The translations under genes and the position numbers were made by a program. Positions 22,401-37,400 of a DNA stretch of 64,000 bases are shown here, piece by piece. Location: the NCBI GenBank assembly GCA_017163975.1, contig JAFFSR010000244.1:10231501-10295500 (forward strand). Reading direction: 5' to 3'. The stretch comes from Anastatus disparis. Its lineage: Eukaryota > Arthropoda > Insecta > Hymenoptera > Eupelmidae. The stretch's first letter is position 1. Each line of letters opens with the position of its first letter. The notes beneath the pieces were generated by a model. That model was not told where the DNA came from and did not search any database. It saw only the letters and a list, made by a program, of their open reading frames with translations.

Positions 22401-25400
22401 AAATACATATCCGCTCTAAAATTATTTTTGCAAATATGAATCAATGTTGAAAATTTACTTCGCTTCGTTTAGTTAAAAAAAAAGTTTAATATTTATGGAG
22501 GAACGCTTAAAATGTGAAAATAAATTATTATTTTATTGTATTTTAGGGTAAACAACAATTATTTAAACAATTTCGCTTAACACTAAAAGAAAACAATTCA
22601 CTCGGCTTTTATGTCAAGGTAATAAAAAACTTTTTTGACTTCTTCATTTAATTTTGAAAACCCGAAAGATTTTTGTTTTATGTTTTGTCAGCGCAACGTT
22701 AAAATGATAAACGACGAGGTTTTATATGCCAAAAATCAGTCTTTAAAGTTGGAAAATAGATACAAAGTAACTCTAGCGTCAAAAAGTTATATTAAGATGG
22801 CTCACAATGATATTAGCGCAAATAAAATTTCATTTCGCTATATGAATAATAACATTTTCTCTGATCTGAATAAGATTTAACGCTGAAAATTTGCTTTTTT
22901 ATATTTTGATGAATATTCCGTGAGAAATCAAAAGAAATTTATAGATTAAACTTTAATAAAACGATCGTTTATAAAGAGGGGTTACGAAATTGCAATATTT
23001 CATTTTGTTTTTTTCGTTCTTTTTCTAAACAAGTCAAAACAAAGATAAAATTTGTCATACAAATAAATTGTATTTTATCATTTGTAGTAAAACGAAGTAA
23101 ATCTTTTATTCGCATTCTTTCAAACATTATCATTCATGAATTACTCTTATATTTAGTTTTTTTATTCGATATTTTCTTCTTTTCTTCAGCGTTGCAAATC
23201 CTCCACTCGTTTCTTTTTTTCCGTAACTTATCAATTAACATGCTAGTTGATTTATTGCATTGCTAATAACGTCATCGACGTCTATATGAAATAAGCGATT
23301 AGACTGAACTGTGCGAAAAAATTTTTTTATAAATATTTATGTTTTAATTAAATAAATAATAAAATTAATTAACATTATTTTTTTCTGAAAAGAATTAAAA
23401 GTAATGGTTAAAGTTTAAATTGAAAATTTGGACCCGATAGCACAAGTTTTACATAGAAAAAATTCAGTTGGTTACTCAATACTGTTTATAAGTTAAAAAA
23501 ATTAAAAAATATGAATAAAATTTAGCATATTTGGTAAAAACATATATTTTTTTCAAACTTAACGTATATCAAGTAAATATAATGCAAAAAACGTGAAAAT
23601 TTAAAATTCAAATTTTCGTTGAAAAATTGTCAATCAAGATTTTAATTAAAACATTAAACTTTAAATTAGATAAATACCGAGTTAAATTAGGTGGACAATT
23701 ATTATGTAGATACGTTAGAAACTTGATATTTTTTTTAAATAGCTTGGCTTTAATAAATTTACATGATTATCTAAACCATTAATAAATCATTATAATTTAT
23801 ATCTTCTATTGACAGATTTGCTATTAAAAATTTTGTACGTATAATTTGGTTAATGATGTTTCGAACTTTGAGATTTTAAGTAAAATCAGTATAATAATCA
23901 TTGGAACACGTATACTTAATAGATATTTAGATCAGAAATTACTTTGAAAAAATGTTTTTTCAATTTATCACAATATTAATGATTATTTTAAAAAGAAACC
24001 CAAAAAATTAGTTGTGATTAAAATTCTAATATTCTTTAAATGAATAAACATTGATTTCTATGTAAGGATATCTTTTTCTACATTTTCTATATATAAACCT
24101 CATTCAACATACATACCTTGGTATCTACGATGAAACAAATCAATCTATTGAATACCAATAAATTTCTCTCTATTATCACATAACATTCAACAATTTAACC
24201 AAGACAATGACAAATTTCGCAGCATCTTTAAATCAACATCTAACACAAATCAATCTAACACCTTGCAAATGCACAATGTAAATAAAAAATACAAATAAAA
24301 AAATGTTGGAGCGAATATTTCTGGAATTGTAAACTAAGTACTAGATATCTCGTGTACTAACTAAACAAACATCTTCCTCGCGAGACAAGCTAAACGGGAA
24401 TAAATAAGGATAAAGATCGCTAAGAAAAAAAGAAACATTTTGCGCGCGAAGTTCAAGTATAATATAGACTATTTACATCTATGGTTTGATCGCTCGATAG
24501 ATAAAGCACCAATGAGATATTTTCATAGAAGACTCGTGGAAATCGAGCTATCGATCAAACGTCTCTCGTCTTTCTCTTGTAACGATGAGGTGAAACGAGT
24601 ATGTAAGATAAATAGATGATGATTTGTAGATGCTGAATATATCTTTCCTCAATTTATTGACGAACGAATTAAGAACTTTTTATAATTGATTTTTCTTCGT
24701 ATTTTTATTAATCTTTCGTCTTTTTTTTGTTATTATTTACATTATTTTATTTTGGAAGAGATGTTTAAATAAGATTTTAAAAAATCATAAACTTTTATTT
24801 ATAGTACAATGAAAAATTTTACGGAAGATAAAGTTGTAAAATGATTTTAACAAAAATTTAACAACAAAATTATTGTTAATTTATCAAACATCAAGAAGTT
24901 TTAGCGCAAATATAAAGCACAAATCATTTAGTTTTTCATCATTTCGAAACGAACTTATTTTAAACGCAAAATTTCGAGTTTATATATACGATCTAAAACA
25001 AGTTTCTCACAAATAAAACTTTAAGATGCCTTCGGGGCAGAATTTTGACAAATAAAAAAAGAATTATGTTTTTTTTTTCTGTTACGCTGAAAGAAAAATG
25101 TCGCTCACTGAACTAGATACAGTCTTAAACAACAATTTACGAAATCAAATGTAGGTATTATAAATGAAAATTGACTTATTGCTTTTCTAAACATCGTCTA
25201 ATATAAACTATATAAAACAAATAAAATCAGATCAAGAAATACAGAGGCAGAGAACACAATTTTTTTAAATGAACCTTTAGTAAAAGTATTTTAATTACAT
25301 TTTACCAAAAAAGGCATATATTATGCATCAAGTAAAGTTGTAAGAAATAATGTTTTTTATTGAAAAAATGTCGTCAATTAAAAATTAACTTATTGGTATC

Positions 25401-28400
25401 AAGATTGTCTTTCAAGAATTTTAATAATAGCAGAAAATAATACAATTTTTTTATCTTATTTCGATTAAAAACTTTGAAAAATATCATACTTTTTAAACCA
25501 CGTTATTTTTCTTCTCTATATTTTATTGAATTGAAATTCTATGAATAAAAATCTATGAATAAAATCTATTGTTTAAATATTAATATATTTGTAAGAATCA
25601 TATTCTTATGAGGCTCTACTTGGCTTTTCTCTATATTAATAGCAATCGCAGTAAATTAATAGATAAAATCTGATCTCGTATAAATCTATTTTTACTGAAG
25701 AAAAATCTTCAGTATAAATACTTTATATGAAATTATTTTTTAACCAGAACAATTAACATACATCAAAGATAATTTCTACATAACAATCACCTATGCAATG
25801 AGAAACTAAGAAAAAAAACAACAATCTAGTTGATAAAATAAAAATAACCACTAAAATTAAAAAATACGTTTCAACGACACATTCGCGAAAGTTAAAGAAG
25901 TAATCTCACCTTTTTTTCAAATATACTACTCATGTGAATATCCCAGGCTTTACATCTTTTCCCGACTATCGACCTCTTTAAATTAAGCCTTTATGAATTA
26001 TAGCTCTATTATATGCTAAGCAAATTTTTCTCGCATAGTAAAGAAATGCAACTTATTGTTTATCATTGAAAAAAAGTAGATTATTGTCTGCATAGATTTC
26101 GTGATTTATATAAAGTTATTATAGGGAAATTGTTTGTGCAATATGGGTTATCAGTGTTTTCTATACAAACATTGCATACAACCTTTTTTTTCATTTTAAA
26201 ATGAAGAGTTGGTATTTGTTTTTAAGGTAAAAGAGCTTAGAAAAAAAATTTTCGATTTTAGTTTGAAAAATTTCAAAATTTTCGTTTCGCACACGTTGCA
26301 AAATTACGAGAACGAAGTAAAATTTCAAGAATGTCAAATATGAAGTATTTCGAAGCAAAAGGAATGAACAAAAAACGAGAAAAAAAAAGAAACAGTCGTG
26401 CATGTGACTACGCGCTGCGGTACTGCAATTATAGAGCGGAGTACATACGGCTTACTGGAAATTCACGTACAGTTATCGAAACAAGCATTTCTCACTAAAG
26501 CCTCCAAGGGGTAATAAAATATATATCGAGCCGGTTTTTTGGTTAAATAAAAAAAAAACGTTACTGAAACTGGATAAAAAATTCATCGAAATAAATGCTT
26601 CTAAAATTTAAAAATCAACTAATTTTAAAGAGAAACATTGACGAAAGTTTATTAACTGTAATCATTATAGTTTACATTTATCTTTGATTGATCTTTTAAA
26701 TAAAAGTTATGTACAAGATAGTCCCTGTAAATTATTAATATTTATTACAAATGATTGAAAGGTTAAGAAGTTCTTCGGAATTGAAATTGTCAGTTGTTCT
26801 TTCTTATTGAAAATCCAACATACATTATAAATAAACATTTTATGAAAAAAGCTCTATAATATTGATATAATTTACAGCCACATGAATAATTCATGAAATT
26901 CACTGTAGTTGCATATCGCAATGGTTGAGATTCAGTTCTCGGGCCATCGATATCCGATTATTATAAGTCTTGCAGCGTAGGGAAAAGATGAAAGAAAAAA
27001 AAGTTATGCCGACGTCTTCTGGCGCCTTAGGATCGTAAAGGTGCTTGCACACATTTATGAGGCAATTTTTCAAAAAAGAAAATTATACAAACGTACGTCA
27101 AATCTTTTTGTGAAATAAAAAAAATTTTAATTTTCCAACGTTTTTGATAGCACCATCTACAGGATAAAAGTTTCGTAAAATCGTTTTCAAAGAATACCTG
27201 ATGATCACATTATAGATGATCACAAAACTAAAGGATAGAAGACATTGCTAGATTTTATTCTTCTTACTTTTCACGGGAATTTTCTGTTTATCTTTACTGT
27301 AAGGACATAATCTCAAAAAACTTGCAGTTTATAATTTCGATGATTCAACTTTAAAATAGAAAATAGTTAGTTAAGAAGAATAACTCACCGAAATGTGAAA
27401 AAAAAAGTTGATGAATGCATTTACAATAATTTTTATGTACATACTTAAGAAAACTTCCATTTTGTCATCTGATTTTATTATTCTTACTAACATTAATAAG
27501 TTGCTACATGCTGCTGGTTAATTTATAAATTATAAAAATGTAATAATAATCTTATATGTCCAAATTGCACATAAAATTTTAGGATATTTTCAATTCACAA
27601 GGAAAGTGTCAATTTCTGTTTGAAAAATGATTATAAGTTTTTCATAAAATAAATTAACAAGATTTAGGAAGGTAAGGTCTCAGTAGCTCGCGTGGTAGAG
27701 CGATGGATTCGTAATCTCGAGGTTCCGAGTTCGAATCCCGCTCTCGGACGATCGATACAAGCACTACTGTACGCTACATGTGCTTTGTTTACAAAACACA
27801 ATGACGACCTCCGTCGCTAATTAGCATCACACTCATAGTATAAATACAGCGACGTTAAATAATAATAAAAAAAGAAAAAATTAATGGCAGAAATAAGCAG
27901 TATATTTTTTTTAATTTTCTTACTAATCGTATTTTCTTTATTAACTAAAACGAATAGGAAATTTTTGAAATGTAAATATAATTTTTTAACGATCATCTGC
28001 ATTGTATTAATGATAAAAAAAATATTTTTAAAAGATTAGGTGTTGAAAAAAATTAAAGCAGCCGAGAAAGGTATTCAAATCATTTATATATTACCGATAT
28101 GAAAGAGTATATGGGGTGGCCTTTAAAAATCTTACACCGTCGGCACTTCACGGGCGGTATTCTGGAGCCTGGTAAGCGTGATCTTAAAATTTATACTTTA
28201 ATATCTCGTTTGGAGCCGTTGCAGCAACATCCCATGAAAAAGAAAGAAAAAAAAAAGAATCATTTTTAATCATTCATTTCTATTATTAAATTTTAATAGA
28301 AAACCAGTTAATTTTTATTCTTTTATTTGAATTGACATAAAATTTGTTTTTTTCTTTTATTTTCAAAGAAAAAAAATTAGCGAATCGAATAAAATTATTG

Positions 28401-31400
28401 GGAAGATGTTTTTTTTTTCATTACGGTGTTGTAATAAAGCCACCGTTAATATAAAGTTTGGTTTATTCTTTTTTGACCTTATGATGACAGGAGTTCATTA
28501 GTATTAAAATGCCGTTAATAATTACTGTATACATAAACTCAACTAAAAATTACGCTTTTTTTTTCTTTTCTCATGATTCTCATTTGGGTTAATTTGGAAA
28601 TTACGTTAACGCGAACATTTTTATTGCAATATTTTATTAATTTTAATTTTATCGACGACTTTATGTTTACATTTATATTGCAAGTAAATATCTTAATTAG
28701 ATATCCAGTAGTTAATATATAAAATATAACTTTACAAAAAGCACTCAATTATCGGGTTACTTTGATTTCTTTCATATTTTTCAGGTCACTCAATTAAAAA
28801 TGATTTTAAAATTATTTTTTTTTCTCAATATAATTTTAATAATATTGGAAAGAATATTTAAACATAATTAATTTAAATCTGTAGTTAAAAATCTGATGAC
28901 AATTATTGCTTAAATTTACGTATTTTGACGAAAATTTCTAAATTATAAAATCGTAAGCGTTAAATTTTAAGAGTTTTATATTTCATACTATTCACTAGTA
29001 TTAAATATATTGTCGATTACCCTAGACAAATGAGTATAATAATAAAATTATTGTACATTTAAACATCTAAAATACGATATAAAAAATTTGAAAACCAATA
29101 AATAAGAAAAAGAGAAAAACACATATTAGAATAGTAAAGAGAAATAAGTGAGAAAAAGGCGTTCAAGAGAAAGACAGATAAATAGAGGTAAGGGAGCAAT
29201 TAGGCACGGATGAGTAAATTGCGTAAGTGCGGTTGAAGAGGCGCTTCTCTCTCTCTCTTTTTCTCTCTCGTATATACCCCAGCCTATAATTACTAAAGCT
29301 TGGCGATGCCTCTTGCGAATATTATAACGTCGTATATATACTCTCTTGCTCTTGCCCTCAGACTTAAAATACGAGCATTGAAAAAAAAGAAATGAAGAAG
29401 AAGCAGAGAATAAAAAAAGGAATGAAAAAGATGCACCTATACGCGACCGCAATAAGAAGAACTAGAATAAGAAAGATGAAATGGCCAACGAGTTCCCACA
29501 ACTAAAGCAAATCATCTTTCCTCTTATTCTCGTATGCTTTTCGAATTTCTTCCTTGTTATATTACCGAAGGATTGAGAATATCTTTTCCAGTTATGGAAT
29601 TGATGCGCGTATAGGAAGTTTAGGCTATTAAGATTATGGACGTTATAATTTATATTTATCGAAGATACGAAAGAAAAAATATTTAGAGATATATCAACCT
29701 TTTTGGGATTTTTATTACGTTTTAATTATAAAAGTTGAATTTATTATCAAAATTATTAATCCTTTTCAGCACCTAGGAATAATCAAGTTACAGTTATGAA
29801 AAAAATCAAAGATTATATATATTATGACCACTTTTTGACTTTTTTGTGCAATAATTTTTAATTTTATTATGATGCATTTATTATAATAATTTTTTCAATC
29901 TTTATAGTTATTTTGCAATAAATGAAAAACGATAGTTAGGTGGCGCATATGAAGATATAACATTCTCATATTAAAACTATTACCAAAGTAATAATGCCGG
30001 ATAGACAACTATAAAAAAGAAAATATTTATTTAATATTTTTCATTATGGTTTCAAATATTTATTATTAAAAAAATCTTCAATTTTGTTGAATGTTTGTTT
30101 AAAAATTTAATAAAGTGTAAGAAAATCGTTGAAATATAATGAATTAATTATATTTAAAAATTTGGAATCAACTGAACTTTAAATTTTCTCTGTGATTTCA
30201 ACATATTATTAAAGATTCCTTAATAAACTTGAGTTTTCAAAGTTAAATATATGTTATTTTTATATATTTTTCAAGAAAAATATGTGATAACAAATCTTCA
30301 AGAATAATAAAGTACCAAATTAAATTCAAAATTATACAATTTTAGAACAATTAAAAAGTTAAATAAATATTAAAAAAAGACATTTGTCAATTCCACTTTT
30401 AAATTTTAGAATGTCTAATGGATTAAATAATATTTGCAATTTTCTATAAATAATTAAATTCATGAGTTTTCAGCTAACAATTGAAAATAACGGCACCATT
30501 TAATATGGAAAATTCAAAAATACGATTTGAATAAATTACACCTAGCTTTCGATAAATTTCTAAAACTAGTGCATAATTCTTAAACAGTATTATTTGTTGT
30601 AGGCCATTTTATAACTTATAATACCACCATCAAGGAAACAATGATGCGGTAATTCAATTGATCCTTGCAACCTAAGGTATCATAAACATTCTGAGCCATA
30701 ATGGCTCCTGAAACTCATGCGTTGGTACGTCGCTTTTAACATGTCGAAAATGTAATTCATTTTACGCCCTTTCTTTCAAAAACAAAATAAAAAAGAAAAA
30801 GATAAAAAATGAAATAAAATAAAAAGTTGAAATAAGAAAAAAAAAAAAAAGAATGAATACCAAAACAGCTTTGCACGATACAACAACATCAACAGTAAAG
30901 TGGAAGCTGGGCTGTAAGCAGTATCTAAGAGAATATTTACGATCCTGCCGGTAGCAAACATCGTGTCGCTTGCTGCTGCCTTCGGAAGCTTGTGGCTTTT
31001 GCTGCTGTTACTGCTGGCTGGCTGGCTGTCGTTCGATACATTTATAAGCGATACTTGTATATGTATATATAAAGGAAAACGTTAAGTTCTCTTCTTCTTA
31101 CGACTTCTTCGTTTTTTTTTTTTATTTTTTATTTTTTTTTTATACCACAGTAAGAGTAGATATCGTGAGGCTATCGAACCGCCTACGCATACAAGAAAGA
31201 AACCAAACCGTATGTGTCTCTTTCGGTTGTAATCCGACAAGAGAAGTGTATAATACAAGGAGAAGAAGGGAAAGTAAACGAATGATAAATTTAAATTTAA
31301 AGAAGCAAACGTTATATAAATGTGGGAATGAAACTACTTGCTGTGTCGCTCGCTTGCTTGAAAACTCTCTATAATGGATGTTTAATTGTTGGATAGAAAT

Positions 31401-34400
31401 GTGTTTTGCTTTGAATCCTGGAAAAAATAAATAAACATAAGATATTACTTGTCATCTGTATACAATTCTAGTATTTTTGTTGTGCAAAAGTTTTTAGTTT
31501 ATTAAAATTTTGTACGTTTGCTTGAAATAAAATTTTTATTTTTAACCAAGTTTAAATTTATTTATTTTTTCAAAATTCAAATTATTTTTCGTGATATAAG
31601 GATAAATAATTTTACACTTTATTTAATTTTAGAGTTTATTTTTATATGACATAATTTATATTACATGGTACCAATTTTTTAAATTGCAACTGGTAAATTG
31701 ATAATTCACTAAATGTGAATTTACTATAAACTTTTATTTACAAGTCTCAAATCTTAAGAATAAATTTAAATATAATAGGCTTACTAAATAAACAAATAAT
31801 AACAAACATCATTTTTTTATATTAAAAAATAATAAAGATTAAAAAAAAATAAGAGCAAAGGCGAGAAGTTTTGTTATCTTTTATCGTATGTATAGGCACT
31901 TGTTCTCGTTAACGCGGGTTCCTAACTAAGGAAGCTTGATAATGTGTTATTGCTGCTTTTTTTTCACTCTCAGGCGTTAAAGCCAATTTTTATGTGTTAC
32001 CGAGTGTCAAGTTTATACGATGAATAAAAAAAAATTTAAACACGGTATACTCGTATGCACATTTGATCAATAAGTGGTGTTATTAATTTTCCAATGTGAA
32101 TCTTAAAATAATGATGATTTTTATTTTAATTTATTTTACTTCGCGATATACATCATCATTGAAGAAATTGTTGACGTAGAGTGGGATTTAATGAAATTTG
32201 AAGTTTTTATTTTTCATACAAAAAAGTACTTTTGTAAGAATCGTGTATAACTTTTTTACCGAGCGAAATCTTTTTGATGCATACAATTTTATTTCATATA
32301 TTAATATAATACAATAAATATTATATAAAAAATTTTAATCAAATCGAAATTTATTCTACGTAACATTATTTTAGTAATCAACTTTAAATTGGTCCTCTTC
32401 GAGGGTCTATTTTTAAACAGAATAAAGAGATAAAACAAGCTACGCGTCGTTTCTTCTTCTATTTCTTTACAATATTAAAAAAAAGAAAAACAAAAAACAA
32501 GAGAGTCTGCGACGAAATGTGACATCATTGGGAGATAAGACAAGTTTTGTGTCAGGATGCGAGAAACGAAAAATCTCTTTTATCGTAACCTTGTAATACC
32601 ATATATACTAATTTATGCCCATTATTGACTATCTTAATCTGCCATTTAAACTGTAATTAGCTACAAGTCAAAGAGAGAGAAAAAAAAGACTGAAACGTTA
32701 TTTATTGAACAATTAAGAGGTAAAATCACTGTCATATTTAATCTATCTTATCTTTTTTTCGACAGATTGTACTACTTCAATATTTACTGTTTATAATAAA
32801 ATATGTTTGGAAATAAGAATGAGCAAATAATAAATTGAAGACTTAAATTATGGGATGGGATCCTATGTTAAAATTTTGTAAAAATTTTAACTTTTATATC
32901 TTCAAACCTTTCAAAATCGAGTAAAATCTTTAAAAATAGAAGATGAATAAAAATTCAATTCTTATTTAAATTTATTTTTATAATAAATATGAATACACTG
33001 AAGTAAAAAATGTTTGTGGAAATAATATTTCTTAAATAAAAAGTTACCTGTAGCTTAATGTCCAAAAGTTATGAAGAAATCAAAATGATTCAAATTACAA
33101 TTTAAAATGTACATCCAAAATTTGAATAAACGCGACTTACTTCATCATTTTGTATAGAAAAAGAATATTTCAAACTTTATAGAGGATCTAAAACAGTTTC
33201 ACTGTTTCTTCTTAAAAAATAAAAATTCTGTTTATAATCATTAAATTTTTTAAAATATGAAAAAAATAAAAGTTCTCTACAATGATTTCGACAAATATCG
33301 AATAGAATCAAGAGAAATTTTATCTTCTATACATAAAATCATGAAATGAATCAGTATTGGTTTATAATGATTCCGTATAAGTACGCTCGTCATCTAAATT
33401 AACTTTTTCGCGAATTCACTTTGATGCAACCTTTTTCCTACAAAGGGAGTGTCATTTTCTGCTGGAAGAGTATCTTGTGCAAGCGGTTAAAATTGCTCAA
33501 ACCATGTTTAGAATATTTTGATGTCTCAATTATTAACTGAATTGGATGCACTTTTACGGTATGTTTAAACGGTTATCAGACAAATTGTACAGCACTCTTT
33601 TAATATTTTCGTAATAATTAGAAAAAAAGTATGAATTAATTATTGAAAAACAATTTTCGTGATAAAAACTAACGATTATACTTAACAAAAATATAAAAAA
33701 GAACTTTTATAAACAAAGTTGAGATAATTTGATAAAAAAATGTATAAAATTATACTTAAATATTTATTATATTTATAAATACATAGTTTAACAGCAACCT
33801 CTTGTGCTAAATACAATTCTAGTAACTCACTTTTCATTATAGTGCAACGATAGTGAAGTTCTAGTATGTCATCTTCATAATATACCCTAACAAATTTTTA
33901 ATAAACTTTCATTAAAATTTTCACAAATCCATCTTCGCGTTTATCAAATTTTAATTGAGTTATATTTTACATATAAAACTACTAGTATAGGCTATTTTGT
34001 TTACAATCTTTTCTTTAATTTATTTATATCTTGTGAATCTCCTTAAAAATTAATGTTTGTAAGATACTTTTATGTTTTGAAATTCAAAACTTTCTTTAAA
34101 AATTATAAATTCTACATTTTAGATGTTGAAAATTTTTCTTTCATATGTCCTATAAAAATTTTACTCTCGTATAAATGTTAAAATAGATGTTCAATTAATT
34201 TTTCGCAAGTTTTCACATCAAATTTAAACTAACCAGTTAACAATTCTTAATAAGTTTTTAACATATCTTAAAAATGCCTGAATATAATTTTTTTCATATT
34301 AATACAAACTAAGAATTTTCAATGAAAAATTTATACATCCGAAAAAAAACCTGCAATCTGCATTGTATTACATAGGTATGAAGTAGAATGAACTCGATGT

Positions 34401-37400
34401 GGTAAGACACAGTGTGTACATTTCGTGCAATTCAATCAAGTTGAACCGGCATGTTGTTTTTTTTTCGTTTAACTTTCCCTTGGGATAAAGTAGGCTTGAT
34501 TTTCTTGTATTTCTTTATAAATTCAAGGTATTCCGCGCTACCGAGACACGCTATAGACGTTGCAAATATTACCTTTAGGGTTTGAAAAAAGAATAAATTT
34601 TTACATTTTAAATTCAAACGCTTAATAATAAATCTTTCAATGAAAAAAATAAGGTTCCGGCGATTTTATTTATTACGCCTTTTTTATTTCTTTTCTAAAT
34701 CATTTATCATGGCTTTACCAAGCTATAAGTTAATGCTAAATTTCAAAGTTACATTAAACGTCTTTTGGAAATCGAATAATTAAAATTATCTTTCTGAATT
34801 AAAACTTTATATGATAAACAAAAAAAAAAAAGAATTAAAAAAAATAAATGTAAAATAAAAGTAAAAGAAAGATATTTTTGCACTCAAGTAGTAACAATCG
34901 GCTTGCTTATCATCGTCTTCTCTATCTGTTGACTCTTATGTATATGTACTTATATATTCCCCTTAGGATATATATCTCCGTCTCCTTTTCACTATATCGA
35001 ATCGCTTGACACACAGAGGCAGCTTCTGTGTTCTCCTCGACAGGCGCTACCGTAAGAGAAGAGAGAAGAAAAGGAGGAACAGAAGTGGGGGATATGAAAT
35101 ACCGGTCGTATAGTCGTCGTAGTCGTCGTCGACTATAGCTCTCTCTCTCTTTCTCTTGCGAGGACGATAATTTATGTTGGGACGCCACATATACACACAC
35201 ACGGTATATAGAGAACAGTGCTGACATTTGAAACGAGGTGCGTTTGTGGCTGCTGCTGGATTTTTGCTGTTAGCCATTGGTCGGAGAGAACGTATATAGG
35301 CTCCTTATATAGGGTTGACAGCGCATGCGCCATTACTTTTCCTTGTCTGTCTTTCTTCTCTCTCTTTTGATACTATATAAATGTTTGTCCAATATAATGT
35401 GTGTGTTTAATAAAATTGCTAATATTTTAGTTTGAAAAATTAAAGGTAATATTGGTTTAGTATTTTGGTTAAATATTGTTTGTCGAAATATATATTTGTG
35501 GGTACCGTTTCATATAAATGTATACTTTGAATCAATTTAACAAAAAACATATTTAACAATATTGAACAATTTTGTTGATTGCATTGAATAATTATAAAAA
35601 TTTATTAGTAATCAGCTACAATGATTACAGTTAATGTTTCATTAATTATTTTAAAGTTTATATGATGAGCGCAATATTTTTAACCAAAAATATAAAATTT
35701 TACATCCTTTTTCACAACTCTTACTTCTGTTTTTGTTAGAAAAATAACCCTCTTATTTCATTGACGTCATCAAATTTATTTTTTGATGAAAAATAAAAGA
35801 AATGAACGCGCGACTTAAGATTAGATAATTTTATTAAGAGTAAGGAAAAGTAAGATTCTTTTAGTTATAACAAATTAGGGTTTTAAACTTTTTAATGTGT
35901 TTCCAAGAAAAAAGTGTTTAAAAAAAGTTTTCACTCTTTAACTTAACAATTAAAATAATTAAGAACCAGTAATGGACCAGTAATATCTTTACTATTCCCC
36001 AAAAAAATTGTTTTTATTCTTTTATTACGCACATTGAAATTGAACTCTGTAAATCAAAGCTATCAGTTTCATAAATTAAATAAACTTTGGTTTGAAGAAA
36101 GAAAGAACGATTAACAAAGTTTACTTCAAGTCAATCCAATCTCAAACACGTGCGTGTATAATGACAAATATTTACCATTCCAAAACTTTGTTATTCAACA
36201 TATATGCATAATTAATTTGATACTTTTCTAAAAAAATAAATTAAAACTAGATTAATTATGTATTGATACCTAAAACGAACATTGGAATCATTACCTTTAT
36301 GTATTATGCGAGCAGACAAAGTTTTTCGTGGTTGGGCAGCTCACTGAACCGTTTAGCCAACGATGCCAAACTTCCTTCGCTGATTTCCCCTTTGAAATGT
36401 TATATCAAGTGTTCAAACGACCGGAATTGATGTACTTATTGTTACACTGTTTGAACATTTGAATTATTTTGGCATACTACTTGTATTTTATAGCGGGGAA
36501 TTTGCGTACTTGTAAATGACACCACTTGGATTAAGTTTCCTGTTCACATTTTTTTAAATGTTTTCTGGATTTCTGTGCTAAGTTTATTATATTTTTAGCA
36601 AATACTGAATATTTTTTTAAAAAATTATTGTATTTTTTTGAATTTATTTATATTTATTCCAAACAAACGTATTCATGTGCCATAACATTTAGGAAATAAA
36701 AAGAAACTCTAGGAAATCAATTAAAAATGTTGAAAATAAATTGAATTATGAATGAAAATTTAGAATTCAAAGTACCTGGTTAAAAAAATGACAAGATAGC
36801 AAATTCAGCTGTCAAGTTTATTGATAAGCTACAGGATTGATCGTTTTTAGTTGCATGCTCACACAATTAAAGAAATTAGACTACATGTCAAACTACAATG
36901 TCAAAAAGGAAAGAAAAAATAAACATCTTGAATGTTTTGCGATTGATACTTATCGATACGAAAGATCGAAGGTGTCTAAAGATTATATTGAGAAGAACAT
37001 CTTGGGGGCAAGGATCTTGTTTAATTGAAGGTGCAGAGTTCCTTTTTTTTTACCCGACATGCATCACCGCGGATCGAGATCGAAAATTAAGAGATCCGTT
37101 CAAGAAGAAGAGGGCAAAACGACAAGGCGACAGTGAATTGATCTTATTGTAAGCTTTTTTCTTACTGTCGATCAATACTTCAAAACTTCTTTTTTTTCTG
37201 TTTTTATTGAACTTGTCGACGGTATCGGATGTTAGAATTTTTTTCCGGTAATGTAAGCTTGATGAAAAAAAGTAAAGAAAGAGAAAGTAATACAAAAATA
37301 GAGAAAAAAGTGCAAAGTAGATGACATAATTTAAAAATAATCTAGAAAATACATAATCATGACTGTGGCTCTGTTTGCAGAGGTAACATTTTTTAGCAAA

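Noticed and set aside
31165..31374. 69-codon + strand ORF after a T-rich tract
   Set aside because: No splice sites of note, Arg/Asn-rich composition and no homology; likely chance.
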